Source: Epiperipatus broadwayi
Taxonomy: Eukaryota; Onychophora; Udeonychophora; Euonychophora; Peripatidae
Length of the DNA stretch: 64,000 nt
Assembly: GCA_028023455.1 (NCBI GenBank)
Contig: JAQFVV010012442.1
Span: 828,501-892,500 of the forward strand
Direction of reading: 5' to 3'
Shown here: positions 1 through 12,569 of the stretch, in pieces
How the letters are laid out: every line of letters begins with the position of its first letter
Numbering within the stretch: the stretch's first letter is position 1
The notes under the pieces: model-generated
Seen by the model: only the letters and a program-made list of their open reading frames with translations
Told to the model about the DNA's origin: nothing
Databases searched by the model: none
Position numbers and translations under genes: made by a program

Positions 1-473
1 ACCAGTAATTAAACTGTAATGTGCTAACTCAATTATAATTAATAATTATTGAATATGAAAACCATTCCTTGCTTTATATTAAAATCAGACATGTTCCAAA
101 GAATATTACACCACAGAAAAATATTCATATTTTATATTCAACATTAAGTAATTTTGACATTTCAACATTCTTTAACTCAGTCTAATAGTATTCTCCATAA
201 AACAGAAGTATATAAACTTCATTATTAAACCTCAGTGGAATATCCATCACACAAATATTGTCTTCATCATCTCCCTTTATCTGAGTTCCAACATTTTAAT
301 TTCATATTGCAAATAAATAAACATGTTTAATTTTAAATATACTTAGAAAGATTACAATAGTCACTTTCACTTCCAAATTGAAATTTTAAAATAAGAAACA
401 ATGAAAACAGTTAGCTGAAAACAGGATAAAATATTTGAAAAGATTCATAGCTATATTATTTCAGTGACACTTC

Positions 474-505
<32 letters not shown>

Positions 506-511
506 AACTTC

Positions 512-540
<29 letters not shown>
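1..540. other. Unassigned AT-rich flank with two (TA)n runs
   Basis: No convincing coding or RNA signal is visible. Two (TA)n runs at about 475-502 and 513-541 are separated by a short TTGTAACTTCTT segment that imitates the start of the adjacent LTR. The second run directly abuts the gypsy LTR, so the target-site duplication cannot be read. Confidence 0.6.
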
Positions 541-543
<3 letters not shown>

Positions 544-1886
544 AATGTCCACTACATTATTTAGTGTTTTTAAACGAGTTAACTACTCGTACTCGGTGAC
601 CAAATTACGTCCTATCTATTAAATTTGCTTCGTCTTTCAATTTAGTAAGATTTAATGGATGCAATTATTTTTCCTGGTCACACAACACTCTTTTAACTAA
701 TGTAGCTACTAAAATAATGGGATGAAGTAAGCCAGCTTTTAATTTATTTGAAAGGCGCCAGAATTCTATATTAGAATTCACTGGCAAACATCCCTTTTTT
801 ATTTATTTAGCTACGGCAACATTTTAGAATCTCCGGAGGATTGTGTTTCAGTACAACATTGGCAATTTATTTGAATTATAATAATGTCTAAATTGTAATG
901 AACTTAGAACTATAAGGCTTAATAACAACGTAAGTTATATTTTACTTTATTAATTTGATTGAGAGAATAAAATATAAAAAGACAATCAAAAAAATATAAA
1001 ACTACAGCTAACATTTGTTTCTTTTATTCATATGACTTGTGGCGACAGTTCATCACACTTAAGAGTACAAGAAAGTGATCACTATTTTTTTGATTTAATA
1101 AAGTTACTTACTGGTAAGTTTGAATGTTAACGTGCAGGATATCTAATGTTGACCATGCATGGATTTCTTTAGAATGGATCTGCAGTCCAGTATTCCAGTG
1201 ATCTTTAAGTTTTTGTGGTTAAAATCTAGTAAGAGATGGCTTCTTTATTCAGGTAGTTTGTGACACAGGTACAAGGCAACTCCAGCAAATAAACTGCTAC
1301 TACTCGCACATCTTAATATTTCAGACTATTAGTAACAGTAGTTTGGCTCACATTCATAATTTCTTCACATTTATTTTCATTTTACTGATCTCTGCAGGAA
1401 GGACGATCTAAGAACCCTCTGCACCAACTGTTATTCCTTTGTCCTGTTTTTTTTCTTTCTGTGTAACTCCCATTGACACCTGCCAATGTGTACCAAATTT
1501 AAAAGAATTCAGCTCACAAAGTCTTCTTTTTCTTTTCTTGATCACCATCTTTAATTACCTAAAGAATGTTATCACTTTGTTTCCATGCTGCTGATGACCT
1601 TGCGATAATGGTTTATTTTAAATTCAACAAATACAAAGTAAGTTTCTCTTTGATTTTTATTATACTTTCCACATTCATTCTCTCTTTTTAATTTCATTAA
1701 ACACACATAGAAAAAAACATATGCCCCTATGTTGTTTAAATGAATACATCAAATATATTTATATAAATATATTTTCATTAGGAATTTATCAATTCAACTT
1801 TTAAATTGCCAACGCTATTTGTACTAGGACAAAATACAGTACAATACCTCTGTGGTCAATGACAAGAATAAAATATGGTGTTTACA
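541..1886 (-). repeat. Gypsy 3' LTR (complete)
   Basis: On the minus strand it starts TGTAAACACC (at 1886) and ends GACATTACA (at 541), giving inverted TGTAA/TTACA ends. It matches 5393-6704 closely. Its inner edge at 1886/1887 was placed by the adjoining polypurine tract. The outer edge abuts a (TA)n run. Confidence 0.85.
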
Positions 1887-1903
1887 CTCTTCTTTTATTC
1901 TCC
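1887..1903 (-). promoter_or_regulatory. Candidate polypurine tract of the gypsy element
   Basis: The plus strand reads a pyrimidine-rich run CTCTTCTTTTATTCTCC, so the element strand is purine-rich directly upstream of the LTR start TGTAAACACC. This is where plus-strand DNA priming occurs in LTR elements. Two interrupting A/T bases make it imperfect. Confidence 0.5.
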
Positions 1904-2071
1904 AACCTTATTTTGGTACATTCATAGTCTTCGGAGTCGAAATCTATCCAGTTTTCTCCTAATGCTATCTGTCAGGATTCTTTTTATATAGCCTTAAGGC
2001 TCTCGCATTGAAAGTCCCCTTTTTTCCTTTTTCATTTGCGAGAGTATATGCATTTGGACCATTCTTTCTAA

Positions 2072-2368
2072 CTATTTGATACAAGCCTTCATATAATTCC
2101 TGAAACTTTTTGCATATACCTTTCTCTGTTTGGCTAACGGGATTTGTCCGGACCCATATCCTGTCCCTTTTTTGAAATATTTTGGTCTTATACCCCTCCT
2201 GTCTACCCTTGCAACTGCAGCATGTCTCATGTTGGATGCTGCCTTTCCCTGATCTATCTTTCCATCGATATGTTCAGGAATGGTTGGCAACATGGCCTTG
2301 TATAGCCTCAGTATTGGTTGATGGAACTGTAGCCAAATAGGTGCAAACCTTGTGGAACGATTCTCCAT
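2072..2368 (-). pseudogene. Gypsy integrase C-terminal part (fragment)
   Basis: A 98-residue open segment contains FAPIWLQFHQPILRLYK, corresponding to the region after the integrase catalytic core, then a Lys/Arg-rich stretch (QGKAASNMRHAAVARVDRRG) and PKYFKKG, which matches the usual '.YD.R....F..GD.V' segment leading into the SH3-like C-terminal domain. The expected GD pair is altered (KKGTGYGS), consistent with a frameshift just there. The integrase core lies upstream on the same strand in other frames. No plausible start codon exists; this is an internal piece of a pol polyprotein. Confidence 0.75.
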
Positions 2369-2369
2369 T

Positions 2370-2780
2370 CAGTTGATATAATTCACTACTCTGGGCAACT
2401 GTTTCACCCACTCTTTATGTTTTGAAGATGTGTACACTCTAAAAAGTCTTCCCAATTCCCTCATCACCCTTTCGCAAGGGTTCGACTGAGGGTTACAGAT
2501 ATATTACAATGTGTGCCATACTTTTATTTTCACAGCCCACTCCTTCCATTCATTGGCCATGAAAGGAGTTCCATGGTCAGACAATATTGTCTTTGGTTTG
2601 CCCATTTTGGGAAAGTGTTGTGTTTCTAATATGCATATGGTGTTTCTTGTATCAGCCTGCGGCATAGGGTACACACATACTGATTTCCAAAAAAACAACA
2701 TACACCACTAATATGTACTTCATCTTCTGGAACCTAGGGAGTGGCCCGTAAAAATCAATCGCTATAAGATCATTCAATCT
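2370..2780 (-). pseudogene. Gypsy integrase catalytic core (degenerate)
   Basis: The minus strand carries pieces of an rve-type core in shifting frames: an 'AIDFYGPLPRFQKMKYI' segment near 2720-2760 (first catalytic Asp region), then a short open frame at 2504-2701 with PKTILSDHGTPFMANEWKEW, matching the 'i.SDnGt.F.s..f' segment that holds the second Asp. Several stops lie between the pieces. The core sits between the zinc-binding domain (2774-3031) and the C-terminal segment (2072-2368), as expected. Strand transfer is not possible from this copy. Confidence 0.75.
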
Positions 2781-3031
2781 TTTTTTATTATCAGGTTTAC
2801 CATTCCTGCGTATGATTTGTTGACTGGTTTAGTTCTCTGGCATATTTCACACCCTTTTAACATTTTAGTTATTTGGTATCTCATGTGCGGCCAGTAAAAC
2901 CAAGTTTTCAACAATCTCTCGGTCTTGTGGACTCCATAATGGCCATATAAGCAGTGTGTATACATAGTTAATCTCTCTTGGAGCATCGTGGGCATTACCA
3001 TTCTCCATGTTTCCTCCTTTACATCTACCAA
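2774..3031 (-). pseudogene. Gypsy integrase H2C2 zinc-binding domain
   Basis: An 85-residue open segment reads THCLYGHYGVHKTERLLK, then FYWPHM and KGCEICQRTKP, giving the His-x-His and Cys-x2-Cys ligands of the integrase N-terminal zinc finger with normal spacing. The Trp-Pro dipeptide and the C-x2-C-Q-x-x-K-P ending are typical of Ty3/gypsy and retroviral integrases. This domain appears structurally intact although the rest of the polyprotein is broken. Confidence 0.9.
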
Positions 3032-3039
3032 ATACTATA

Positions 3040-3658
3040 ATACTCCTTTGCTCAACCAATATCTTCCATATTTTTGCGGAACACCTTCCTATTTTCCATC
3101 TTTATTTTTTTCTAAATTATCTATAATCACCTGATATTTGGGATCTAACCTCTGCTTATCACCTAAGTGGTTCAATTCATCTTCCACAGACATGTCAATT
3201 TCTGTGCTTAATGCCGTCAGACTTATATGTTCCATTTGCAAATGCCCTGTGGGCTCCAAACCTGGGTTTCAGCTCAAAGCATCTGCCACTACATTCTCCG
3301 AACCTTTACAATATTCTACAGAATAGTTAAATTATTGGAGAAACAGAAACCAACGAATCAATCTACTATTAGACAGATAACTGTGGTTAATGAATTCTAG
3401 ACTCTTATGGTCAGTTCTGACTATCACCTCTGACCCTATCAGAAATTTTCAGAATCTCTGGAACACCCATACCACAGCCAACACTTCCTTTTCTGTTACC
3501 AAATAATTGACTTCTGGTCCCCGTAATGGTCTACTAATGAAGTATATTATTCCTTGACTACCATCTTCCTGCATCTGCATCAAAGACGCACCTAGTCTGT
3601 ATCCACTGCTTTTCACTTGTACTATAAAAGTTTTCTTAAAATCAAGGTATATCAGCAT
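3040..3658 (-). pseudogene. Gypsy RNase H and connection region (fragment)
   Basis: The open segment 3449-3658 shows YLDFKKTFIVQVKSSGYRLG, GIIYFISRPLRGPEVNY and TEKEVLAVVWVFQRF, the standard gypsy RNase H pattern (YxSRxLxxxExNYxxTEKExLAVVWAxxxF). The usual 'DAS..G' catalytic Asp position reads VKSSGY, so the first acidic residue appears lost. Beyond a stop, pieces such as RTDHKSLEFI (second Asp region) and VVADALS (third) continue in frame near 3290-3420. It overlaps the RT fragment by a few bases in another frame, showing a frameshift at about 3655. Confidence 0.85.
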
Positions 3659-4560
3659 GACTTGTCCGAAAAATTTATCTTTGATGCCTTTGAATACTTC
3701 ATTATGTTTATCTGTCCATTCTCATGGGGTATTTTTTGTAATAACTGTAATAAAAGTTCCATATCTGCTGCAAAGTTTCTGTAAAATTTATTATAAAAAT
3801 TACATAGTCCTAAGAAGGACTTTACCTGTTTCACTGACTTAGGGGCTGGGAAGTCTCTGATGGCTTGTATTTTATCAGGATGAGGCTTAAACCCTGTTTT
3901 ACTGATCAAGTGACCTATGAAAATGACTTCTGCAGTGGCTATACAACTCTTTTGCAAATTAATGTGGATACCTTTGTCTTGGCATTCTTGTAAAAACATT
4001 TCCAAATGTCTTAAGTGCTCTCTTGGATTTTTAGATGCAATTATGACATCATCCATATAAATAGTCACAAAACTCTTGATTTTTGGTGATAATACTCTGT
4101 CTAGGCATTTTAACAATCCTGCTCTGCTGTTCCTTAATCCAAATGGGATTCTATTAAATTGGTAAGATATGCCATTATATCTGAAGACTGTATATTGGCA
4201 GTCTGCTGGATGTAGTTTAATCTGCCAATAACTGGCTGTCAGATCTAATGTCAAAAAGATTTCTTTACCACAGAATCTGTTCAATAATTCATTCATCGGT
4301 GGAGGCATGTTTTGTTCAGGGAGGTAATTCTATTAAGCTGTCTCGCATCTAAGCATAACCTAACTGACCCATCTTTTTTTTTACTATTACCAATGGGTTG
4401 TTATATGGTGCTGATCTCTTTGTTATAATTCCCCACTCTTCCATCTGCAACAATTATTTTTCCATTTCCATTCGATATTGATAAGGCACCGAATACGATT
4501 GTGCCTGTTATGGTGTGTCATCTATGATTCTAATTCGATGTTCCTACCCCTTAATTATCC
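3652..4560 (-). pseudogene. Gypsy reverse transcriptase
   Basis: This is the best-preserved domain. An open stretch of 218 residues (3652-4308) has FLTLDLTASYWQIKLHP (catalytic motif A Asp), FGLRNSRAGL (motif B, altered), IYMDDVIIASK (YMDD motif C), GHLISKTGFKPHPDKI and VKSFLGLCNFYNKFYRNF (thumb region). Upstream in broken frames (about 4310-4560) are EEWGIITKRSAPYNNPLVIV and KKKDGSVRLCLDARQLN, the gypsy fingers motifs. Catalytic acidic residues are visible, but frameshifts at both edges and stops upstream prevent a continuous polyprotein. Clade within Ty3/gypsy is not assignable by eye. Confidence 0.93.
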
Positions 4561-4703
4561 CCAGTCTATCTGAAAAATTTCATTATACTTGTCTAATAAT
4601 TTCTTCACTGTTTTTTCCCATCCTTCCTTTTGCTCCCTCTCTGTCTCGCTTCATATACTACATATTTCTTTTGGCAGTGTCATTTCTTTTGATTTAAATT
4701 TTA

Positions 4704-5138
4704 CTATTTCCCCTCACATGTAATACTGCCTTCTTTATAGTTGATTAAACACCCTGTTTTATGCAAAAAATCTGACTCTACTATCACCTCGTGTATGAGT
4801 CCCTTCAATATCAACAAAGTATGTTGTATGACTCTCTTTCCCACTTTTATTAGTACCCATACTTGATTTGTCTCTAGTTGGGTCTTTTTAATATTGACCA
4901 AAGTTACTAGGGACTTTCTCACTGGTAGAGTTCGAATGTCATGGGTTTGTTGTATTATCCATGCATATACGGTATCAGACATGACTGATATTTGACTACC
5001 AGTATCAAACAACACATGTACTTCAATATTATTAACCCATATTGTAATTTCTGGGCATTCATGGGGTGCAAACTTTATGGTCTCCTTATCCCATTCGCAA
5101 ATCAGATTATTTATTCCTTTTGTTTCACCTATCATCAC
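4704..5138 (-). pseudogene. Gypsy aspartic protease region
   Basis: A 144-residue open segment contains VHVLFDTGSQISVMSDTVY, the DTGS active-site motif of a retropepsin, and later VIVESDFLHKTGCLINY, matching the 'iiG.DfL....a.iD...' segment after the flap. It ends in a stop about 140 bp before recognisable RT. Gag would normally lie 5' of it, but only about 255 bp separate it from the LTR, and those bases show no zinc knuckle or capsid-like sequence. Confidence 0.88.
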
Positions 5139-5373
5139 TTCAATATATCTGTACTTCGTATACTTTGCTTGATTTCTATTCTATTGTTTCTTTTCTTAAT
5201 ACATTTGCCGAAGCTGCTCCACCCTGCCATCACTTTACCTTACGAGCTACTTTATTTCCATCATTTTGCCTACTCTTTTTTTTTTGCCTACATACGCGAA
5301 ACAAAAAAAAAAAAATTATTTTATATTTAACATTTATTATTTACTCCTATCTCAGGACATTGTTCTTGTCGAA
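5139..5373 (-). other. Short leader where gag is expected; no gag seen
   Basis: Between the candidate primer-binding site and protease there is only a low-complexity A/G-rich minus-strand leader with poly-A runs near 5305. Gag plus leader normally occupies well over 1 kb, so this copy has an internal deletion or belongs to a gag-less lineage. Confidence 0.6.
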
Positions 5374-5391
5374 GCCTCGAGTTGGGTGGCA
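5374..5391 (-). promoter_or_regulatory. Candidate primer-binding site, gypsy
   Basis: Directly inside the 5' LTR end (GGACGTTACA) the minus strand reads TGCCACCCAACTCGAGGC followed by TTCGAC. Position, the TGSC start and the trailing T-loop-like TTCGA fit a degenerate tRNA-complementary site. The tRNA is not assigned. Confidence 0.45.
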
Positions 5392-5392
5392 T

Positions 5393-6701
5393 TGTAACGT
5401 CCACTATGTTATTTAGTGTTTTTAAATGAGTTAACTACTCATACTCATGACCAAATTACGTCCTATCTATTAAATTTGTTTTGTCATACAATTCAGTAAG
5501 ATTTAATGAATGCAATTATTTTTCCTGGTCACACATCACTCTTTTAACTAATGTAGCTACTAAAAAATGGGATAAATTAAGCCAGCTTTTAATTTATTTG
5601 AAAGGCGCCAGAATTCTATATTAGAATTCACTGGCAAACATCCCTTTTTTATTTATTTAGCTACAATGATATTTTGGAATCTCTGGAGGATTGTGTTTCA
5701 GTACAACATTGGCAATTTATTTGAATTATAATAATGTCTAAATTGTAATGAGCTTAGAACTATAAGGCTTAATAACAATGTAAGTTATATTTTACTTTAT
5801 TAATATGAAATAAAAACATTAATATGATCAAGACAATAAAATATAAAAAGACAATCAAAAAATATAAAACTACAGCTAATATTTGTTTCTTTTATTCATG
5901 TGACTCATGGCGACAGTTCATCACGCTAAGAGTTCAAGAAAGTGATCACTAATTGTTTTTGATTTAATAAAGTTACTTACTGGTAAGTTTGAATGTTAAT
6001 GTGCAGGATTTCTAATGTTGACCATGCATGGATTTCTTTAGAATGGATCTGCGGTCCAGTATTCCGGTGATCTTTAAGTTTTTGTGGTTAAAATTTAGTA
6101 GAAGATGGCTTCTTCACTCAGGTAGTTTATGACACAGGTAGAAGGCAACTCCAGCAAATGAACTGCTACTACTTGCACATCTTAATATTTCAGTCTATTA
6201 GTAACAGTAGTTTGGCTCACTTTCATAATTTCTTCATGTTTATTTTTATTTTACTGATCTCTGCAAGAAGGACGAAATAAGAAGAACCCTCTGCACCAAC
6301 TGTTATTCCTTTGTCCTGTTTATTTTTTGCTTTATGCGCAACTCCTATTGACACCTGCCAATGTGTACCAAATTTAAAAGAATTCAGCTCAAAAAGTTTT
6401 CTTTTTTTTCTTGATCACCATCTTTAATTATTTAAAGAATGTTATCACTTTGTTTCCATGCTGCTGATGACCTTGCAATAATGGTTTATTTTAAATTTAA
6501 CAAATGCAAAGTAAGTTTCTCTTTGATTTTTATTATACTTTCCACATTCATTCTCTCTTTTTAATTTCATTAAACACATGTAAAAAAAACATATACACTC
6601 ATGTTGTTTAAATGAATACATCAGAAATATATTTATATAAATATATTTTTCGTTAGGAATTTATCAATTCAACTTTTAAATTGCCAACGCTATTTGTACT
6701 A

Positions 6702-6704
<3 letters not shown>
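5393..6704 (-). repeat. Gypsy 5' LTR, truncated at outer end by (AT)n
   Basis: Closely matches 541-1824. The match stops at TTTGTACTAGGA (6692-6703), after which a pure (AT)n array runs to about 6791. The terminal ~62 bp seen in the other LTR (1825-1886) are missing. Confidence 0.85.

Positions 6705-6791
<87 letters not shown>
6704..6791. repeat. (AT)n microsatellite
   Basis: About 43 uninterrupted AT units that replace the outer end of the gypsy 5' LTR. Confidence 0.97.
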
Positions 6792-6795
<4 letters not shown>

Positions 6796-8909
6796 TAAAA
6801 TTAATAGAGATGTAAGGATTGTAAGTGGTATAGCAATGTTGTTCAGATTAAGTTAAAGATATGAATATTTAAGAGCTGTGTTTAAATGTTAAAATTACAA
6901 AGTAAAAGTTAAATATTATAATTTTGTATGGTTGGGAGAGCTGGCCATAATGAAAGTAATGAGAGTTTTGTATTAAAAGTATTGTTAAACAAAGTGTTGA
7001 AAGCACATTTTAAAATAATGATTTAAAATTAAATAAGATACTAAATGTATACTAATGTAAGTAGATTTAAATTTATATTATAATAATTTATTAAAAGTAT
7101 AATATTTTATGGTATAAAAAAATGTATTTAATTTTGTTACTGTTTAAATAATTCCAAAATTTGTTATTCCAAATTTTATCATTATATTTTATTATTTTTA
7201 TAATATATTTTGTAATTAATTGTTTAGAAAACTGTTTTCAGGCAGTGAATATGAAAAATTGCATTATTTGTCAGGAATCTAAAAGTCATGTGACTAACAA
7301 TGTATGTATTTTATTGTTTGCTCGCAAGGTTTTTAAAAGAAAGTTTCAAAATTACTTTCAGAATTGTTTTTAAAAAATTGAAACCATTTGTATATCAAAA
7401 AAAGTAAATATTAGGAAATTATTTAATATGTTGTCTTTAAAATAGATGTAGTTAAAATTTACAAAATAGATACATTAAAATTAAATATTAGATAAGTTGA
7501 CAAAGAATTATTTGTAAAAAGTTGTGTTAAAGTGTTTAATTTGTTTAGGTAGAATTGTAAAATCATTATAGAATTAAATAATGTAATAATATTTAATATT
7601 ATAGTATGAGTCATAAATTTTATTTCTAAATTTTAATAACATAAAATTGGCAAATATGTAAATTAGATAATAAGTTGAAGATTAAATAACCAATCAGACT
7701 GCAAGTTATGCCTGGTATATAAGTGGATAATATCATTTGTCAGACACATTTTATTATTAAATTGATATATCATATTATTAACATTATCAACACAGCATCA
7801 TTAACTGTCAATTAGTCATAAGTTTTATATAATTTTTATTATTTAAAAAACGTTTGAAGGACTATCAATTTATTAAGTTAAAGCAATAATGCCTCACTAA
7901 ATTAAATCAACTCTCTGATAGTTATTTTTTATTTAATCTTAAGCCAACTTCACAGTAAAACTATGGATTATATACCAGAGATAATATACCTAAAAGTGTT
8001 AACAATTAAAATAAAGCTGATAGAGGAAAGTATAATTTTAGACATGTTAAGTAAGAATATCTCTAATTATTTATTGTTAATACTTTGGATATTTATAAGA
8101 ATGTTATGTGGAAATATTATTCAAAGAACTACAAAGTTTATACATAATATTTTAAATATTTTAAAGACATTATGTGTATGACAAAGAATTATATGGAAAA
8201 GACTTAAAAATTAATATTTCTTAAAATCCGGAAACAAATTTAATATTGAACTTATAAAAAAAGTATATTGTTTATGCTTATATTAGTAACTGCATATTTT
8301 TAAAAAAAAAGTTGCAGTAAATCTTTTTAAAAATATATTGATTAAAAGTTATTACAAACCTTTCTTGGAAAAATATGATTGAAAGAAAAAGACAAACATT
8401 ATTATGGATATTAATTGATTTATCTAGTTTTGGTCATAAATATTGTAATTATAGTGATAAAATATTTAAAACTGTTTTTCTTAATTGTTTGTCAGAAAAT
8501 AAATTAAATGGATAATTAAAAAAAATGAATATTATCCTGACTGAAGAACTAATTCACAGAATATTTAATAATATAAAGTTATAAATGATTATATCTGCAT
8601 TCCTATGAAAAGATTTTGAATGGAAAAAAAAATGTGTATTTTCCACAAATATACGTGTGGAGTCTATATCGCCAATAATGATTTATCCAAAGCCATTACG
8701 ATTTAAGTAAATTGAAAAAACTCCAGTGATTACTTATAAAATATTTTTCAAGTGATATCACATTAATAATAATTATTATCCTGGAAAACTATATACAATG
8801 GACTGTAATTTATAGACTTTCATAAACAGGAATAATAATTAATCTTCAAAAATTATTTGGATATAAAAGTTGACTTCATTTTATTTTTTTTATTTGTGAA
8901 CAACTGTGC
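6792..8909 (+). mobile_element. Possible decayed LTR-element interior and promoter (unconfirmed)
   Basis: The region has no clear protein match. Reasons to suspect a retroelement are a promoter-like CCAAT box, TATA and initiator at 7690-7745, a short open frame at 7963-8181 (starts MDYIPEIIYLKV, unrecognised), and a strong polypurine tract followed by TG at 8910-8925. I could not find a matching pair of LTRs. A 70-codon frame at 7161-7373 with a Cys-x-x-Cys (NCIICQES) is also unrecognised. Confidence 0.3.
7690..7745 (+). promoter_or_regulatory. Promoter-like CCAAT, TATA and initiator cluster
   Basis: CCAAT at 7690-7694, TATATAAG at 7716-7723 and TTGTCAGACA about 20 bp downstream have the order and spacing of a Pol II core promoter. 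This could be the U3/R boundary of an old LTR. No transcript evidence is available. Confidence 0.35.
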
Positions 8910-8923
8910 GGGGAGGGGGGAAA
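8910..8923 (+). promoter_or_regulatory. Polypurine tract candidate
   Basis: GGGGAGGGGGGAAA followed directly by TGTCTTGTGC. A G-rich run this pure is exceptional in such AT-rich sequence and resembles the PPT-LTR junction of LTR retrotransposons, including BEL/Pao-type elements. Confidence 0.5.
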
Positions 8924-9322
8924 TGTCTTGTGCTAAAAGTCTTTCATATGATATAAGTCACATAGAAACCATGCTGGAGGAATTGTCGATGCAAGCATTG
9001 TGTTGAAAGGAAGAAAAAACTTTTAAAATTGATCTTTATGAAGAGAAAGAAGAGATGTGGTTTTTTGTAAATATAGTTTTATTATCATTTTACATATACT
9101 AACTATACTATTAAGATAGGAAATATTACACTTTACATATTTTATTTATTCTAACAACATTAACATTCATATTTCAAAAAATATATTTTATTTATTTATT
9201 TATTTTTTTGCAAACATTTTAAGTATAATTGGTATATTGAATGATTGATATTTTTATTAATATGTTTTCTTATGCTAAAATTTGGACCAGAAGACATCTA
9301 AAAAATAGTGACTTACAAGACA
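8924..9322. other. Unassigned; possible LTR start downstream of PPT
   Basis: Begins TG directly after the polypurine tract, but no second copy was found in the window and no end (..CA plus target duplication) could be defined. Confidence 0.3.
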
Positions 9323-9809
9323 GTCATGTGATCTATGAATTGATCTATGACTTTTATTTTGACTATTTATAGTCTCTGCCAAAAAGTCTTATGCAATTTT
9401 ATATTGCTATGACTACTACTATATGGCATGGCTGAAGATCTATCAGCCCTGTATAGCTATTTGAGTTGGATAGCTGGGTTTGAAGACATGTACATGTCTG
9501 AAAATTTCAGATTTTCCACTCAATAGATAACTTTTAGCTAAGTGCTTAGCTTTGGGTTGGTATTTTTAGATCTAGTGTCTGAACCTACCCTGACACCTCT
9601 CTGAGGAGTGCTAAAGCACAAAACCATGGTTAGGGGTTTGGGGAGGGGTTCCTGACAGAGATATTTTAAGTGTTGGCTCTGGCTAAGCATTTATTATAAA
9701 GCTTGTAGAGGAATTGGCAATCCTCACTGTTTATAACTTACAAGCTTAAGAGATAGGGTCATGTGATCTATGAATTGATCTATGACTTTTATTTTGACTA
9801 TTTATAGTC
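9323..9809 (+). mobile_element. 383-bp insertion flanked by a 52-bp perfect direct repeat
   Basis: The 52 bp at 9323-9374 recur exactly at 9758-9809 and enclose 9375-9757. The enclosed DNA shares segments (the 'tgaagacat.tacatgtctgaaaatttcag' type block and a later TCTGAGG block) with the foldback family at 29.7-30.8 kb. No coding signal. Confidence 0.75.
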
Positions 9810-11920
<2,111 letters not shown>

Positions 11921-12521
11921 GTTATCATTGTGTTTAAATAGTAGATAGGATTAATAGTTATTTAATAAAGAATTGAATTATTATTTACTATTGATATTAT
12001 TATTAATTAGGTGTAGTTTGGAATGATACAAAATCTCTTATCATACTTGGCTATAGTAGATATTTTAAATTTGAATAGATTTACTTTCGAGAACCTGAGA
12101 TTGTTATAATTGTAATTTAGTAAAAGAGATTAAAGTTTAGTTTAGTAATATTATACTAAATTATTTATTATTTTCAAGTCTTAAGAATACTATGAATTTA
12201 TTATTATTTGAAATAATAAAAAGGATAGTGTTCTTATGCCATTGGGAATTTATCCTGTGGGTTATAGGCTCAATGTAATTCATTACTGATTTACCTTCAC
12301 TAAAATGTCTCATTATTTTATTAGTATTTTATTACTTAACTTTTCATAAATCGAAACAAATATAATTTATTAGATATTAGAGCTAGTCCAATGGTATAAA
12401 TTTTTAGAGGACATCTTTATTATTGATTATATTAAGATTATATGTATTTTAGCCAGTGCATTATTATTTATTGAGCTAGTTTTTATTTTCAATTTATGTA
12501 TCAAATGAAGGTTGAGGGTAC

Positions 12522-12522
<1 letters not shown>
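11921..12522. other. Unassigned AT-rich sequence
   Basis: Nothing recognised. Confidence 0.5.

Positions 12523-12566
<44 letters not shown>
12523..12566. repeat. (AT)n microsatellite, insertion site of the long-LTR element
   Basis: Pure AT run directly abutting the LTR end. The far side of the element (from 21116) is again (AT)n, consistent with integration into an AT array. Confidence 0.95.

Positions 12567-12569
<3 letters not shown>

Larger units (their letters stand above)
541..6704 (-). mobile_element. Ty3/gypsy LTR retrotransposon, decayed, gag-less, minus strand
   Basis: Two direct repeats (541-1886 and 5393-6704) flank an internal region that reads, on the minus strand, protease, reverse transcriptase, RNase H, then integrase. 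RT before integrase is the Ty3/gypsy order. Every domain carries stops or frameshifts, so the copy is dead. The protease begins only about 255 bp inside the right-hand LTR, leaving no room for gag. The right LTR lacks about 62 bp at its outer end, where an (AT)n array now sits. By eye the two LTRs differ at a few percent of positions plus small indels, suggesting an older insertion than the element at 12.6-21.1 kb. Confidence 0.9.

Noticed and set aside
3657-5416. Plus-strand frames across the gypsy pol region
   Set aside because: Antisense of RT and protease; no independent coding evidence.
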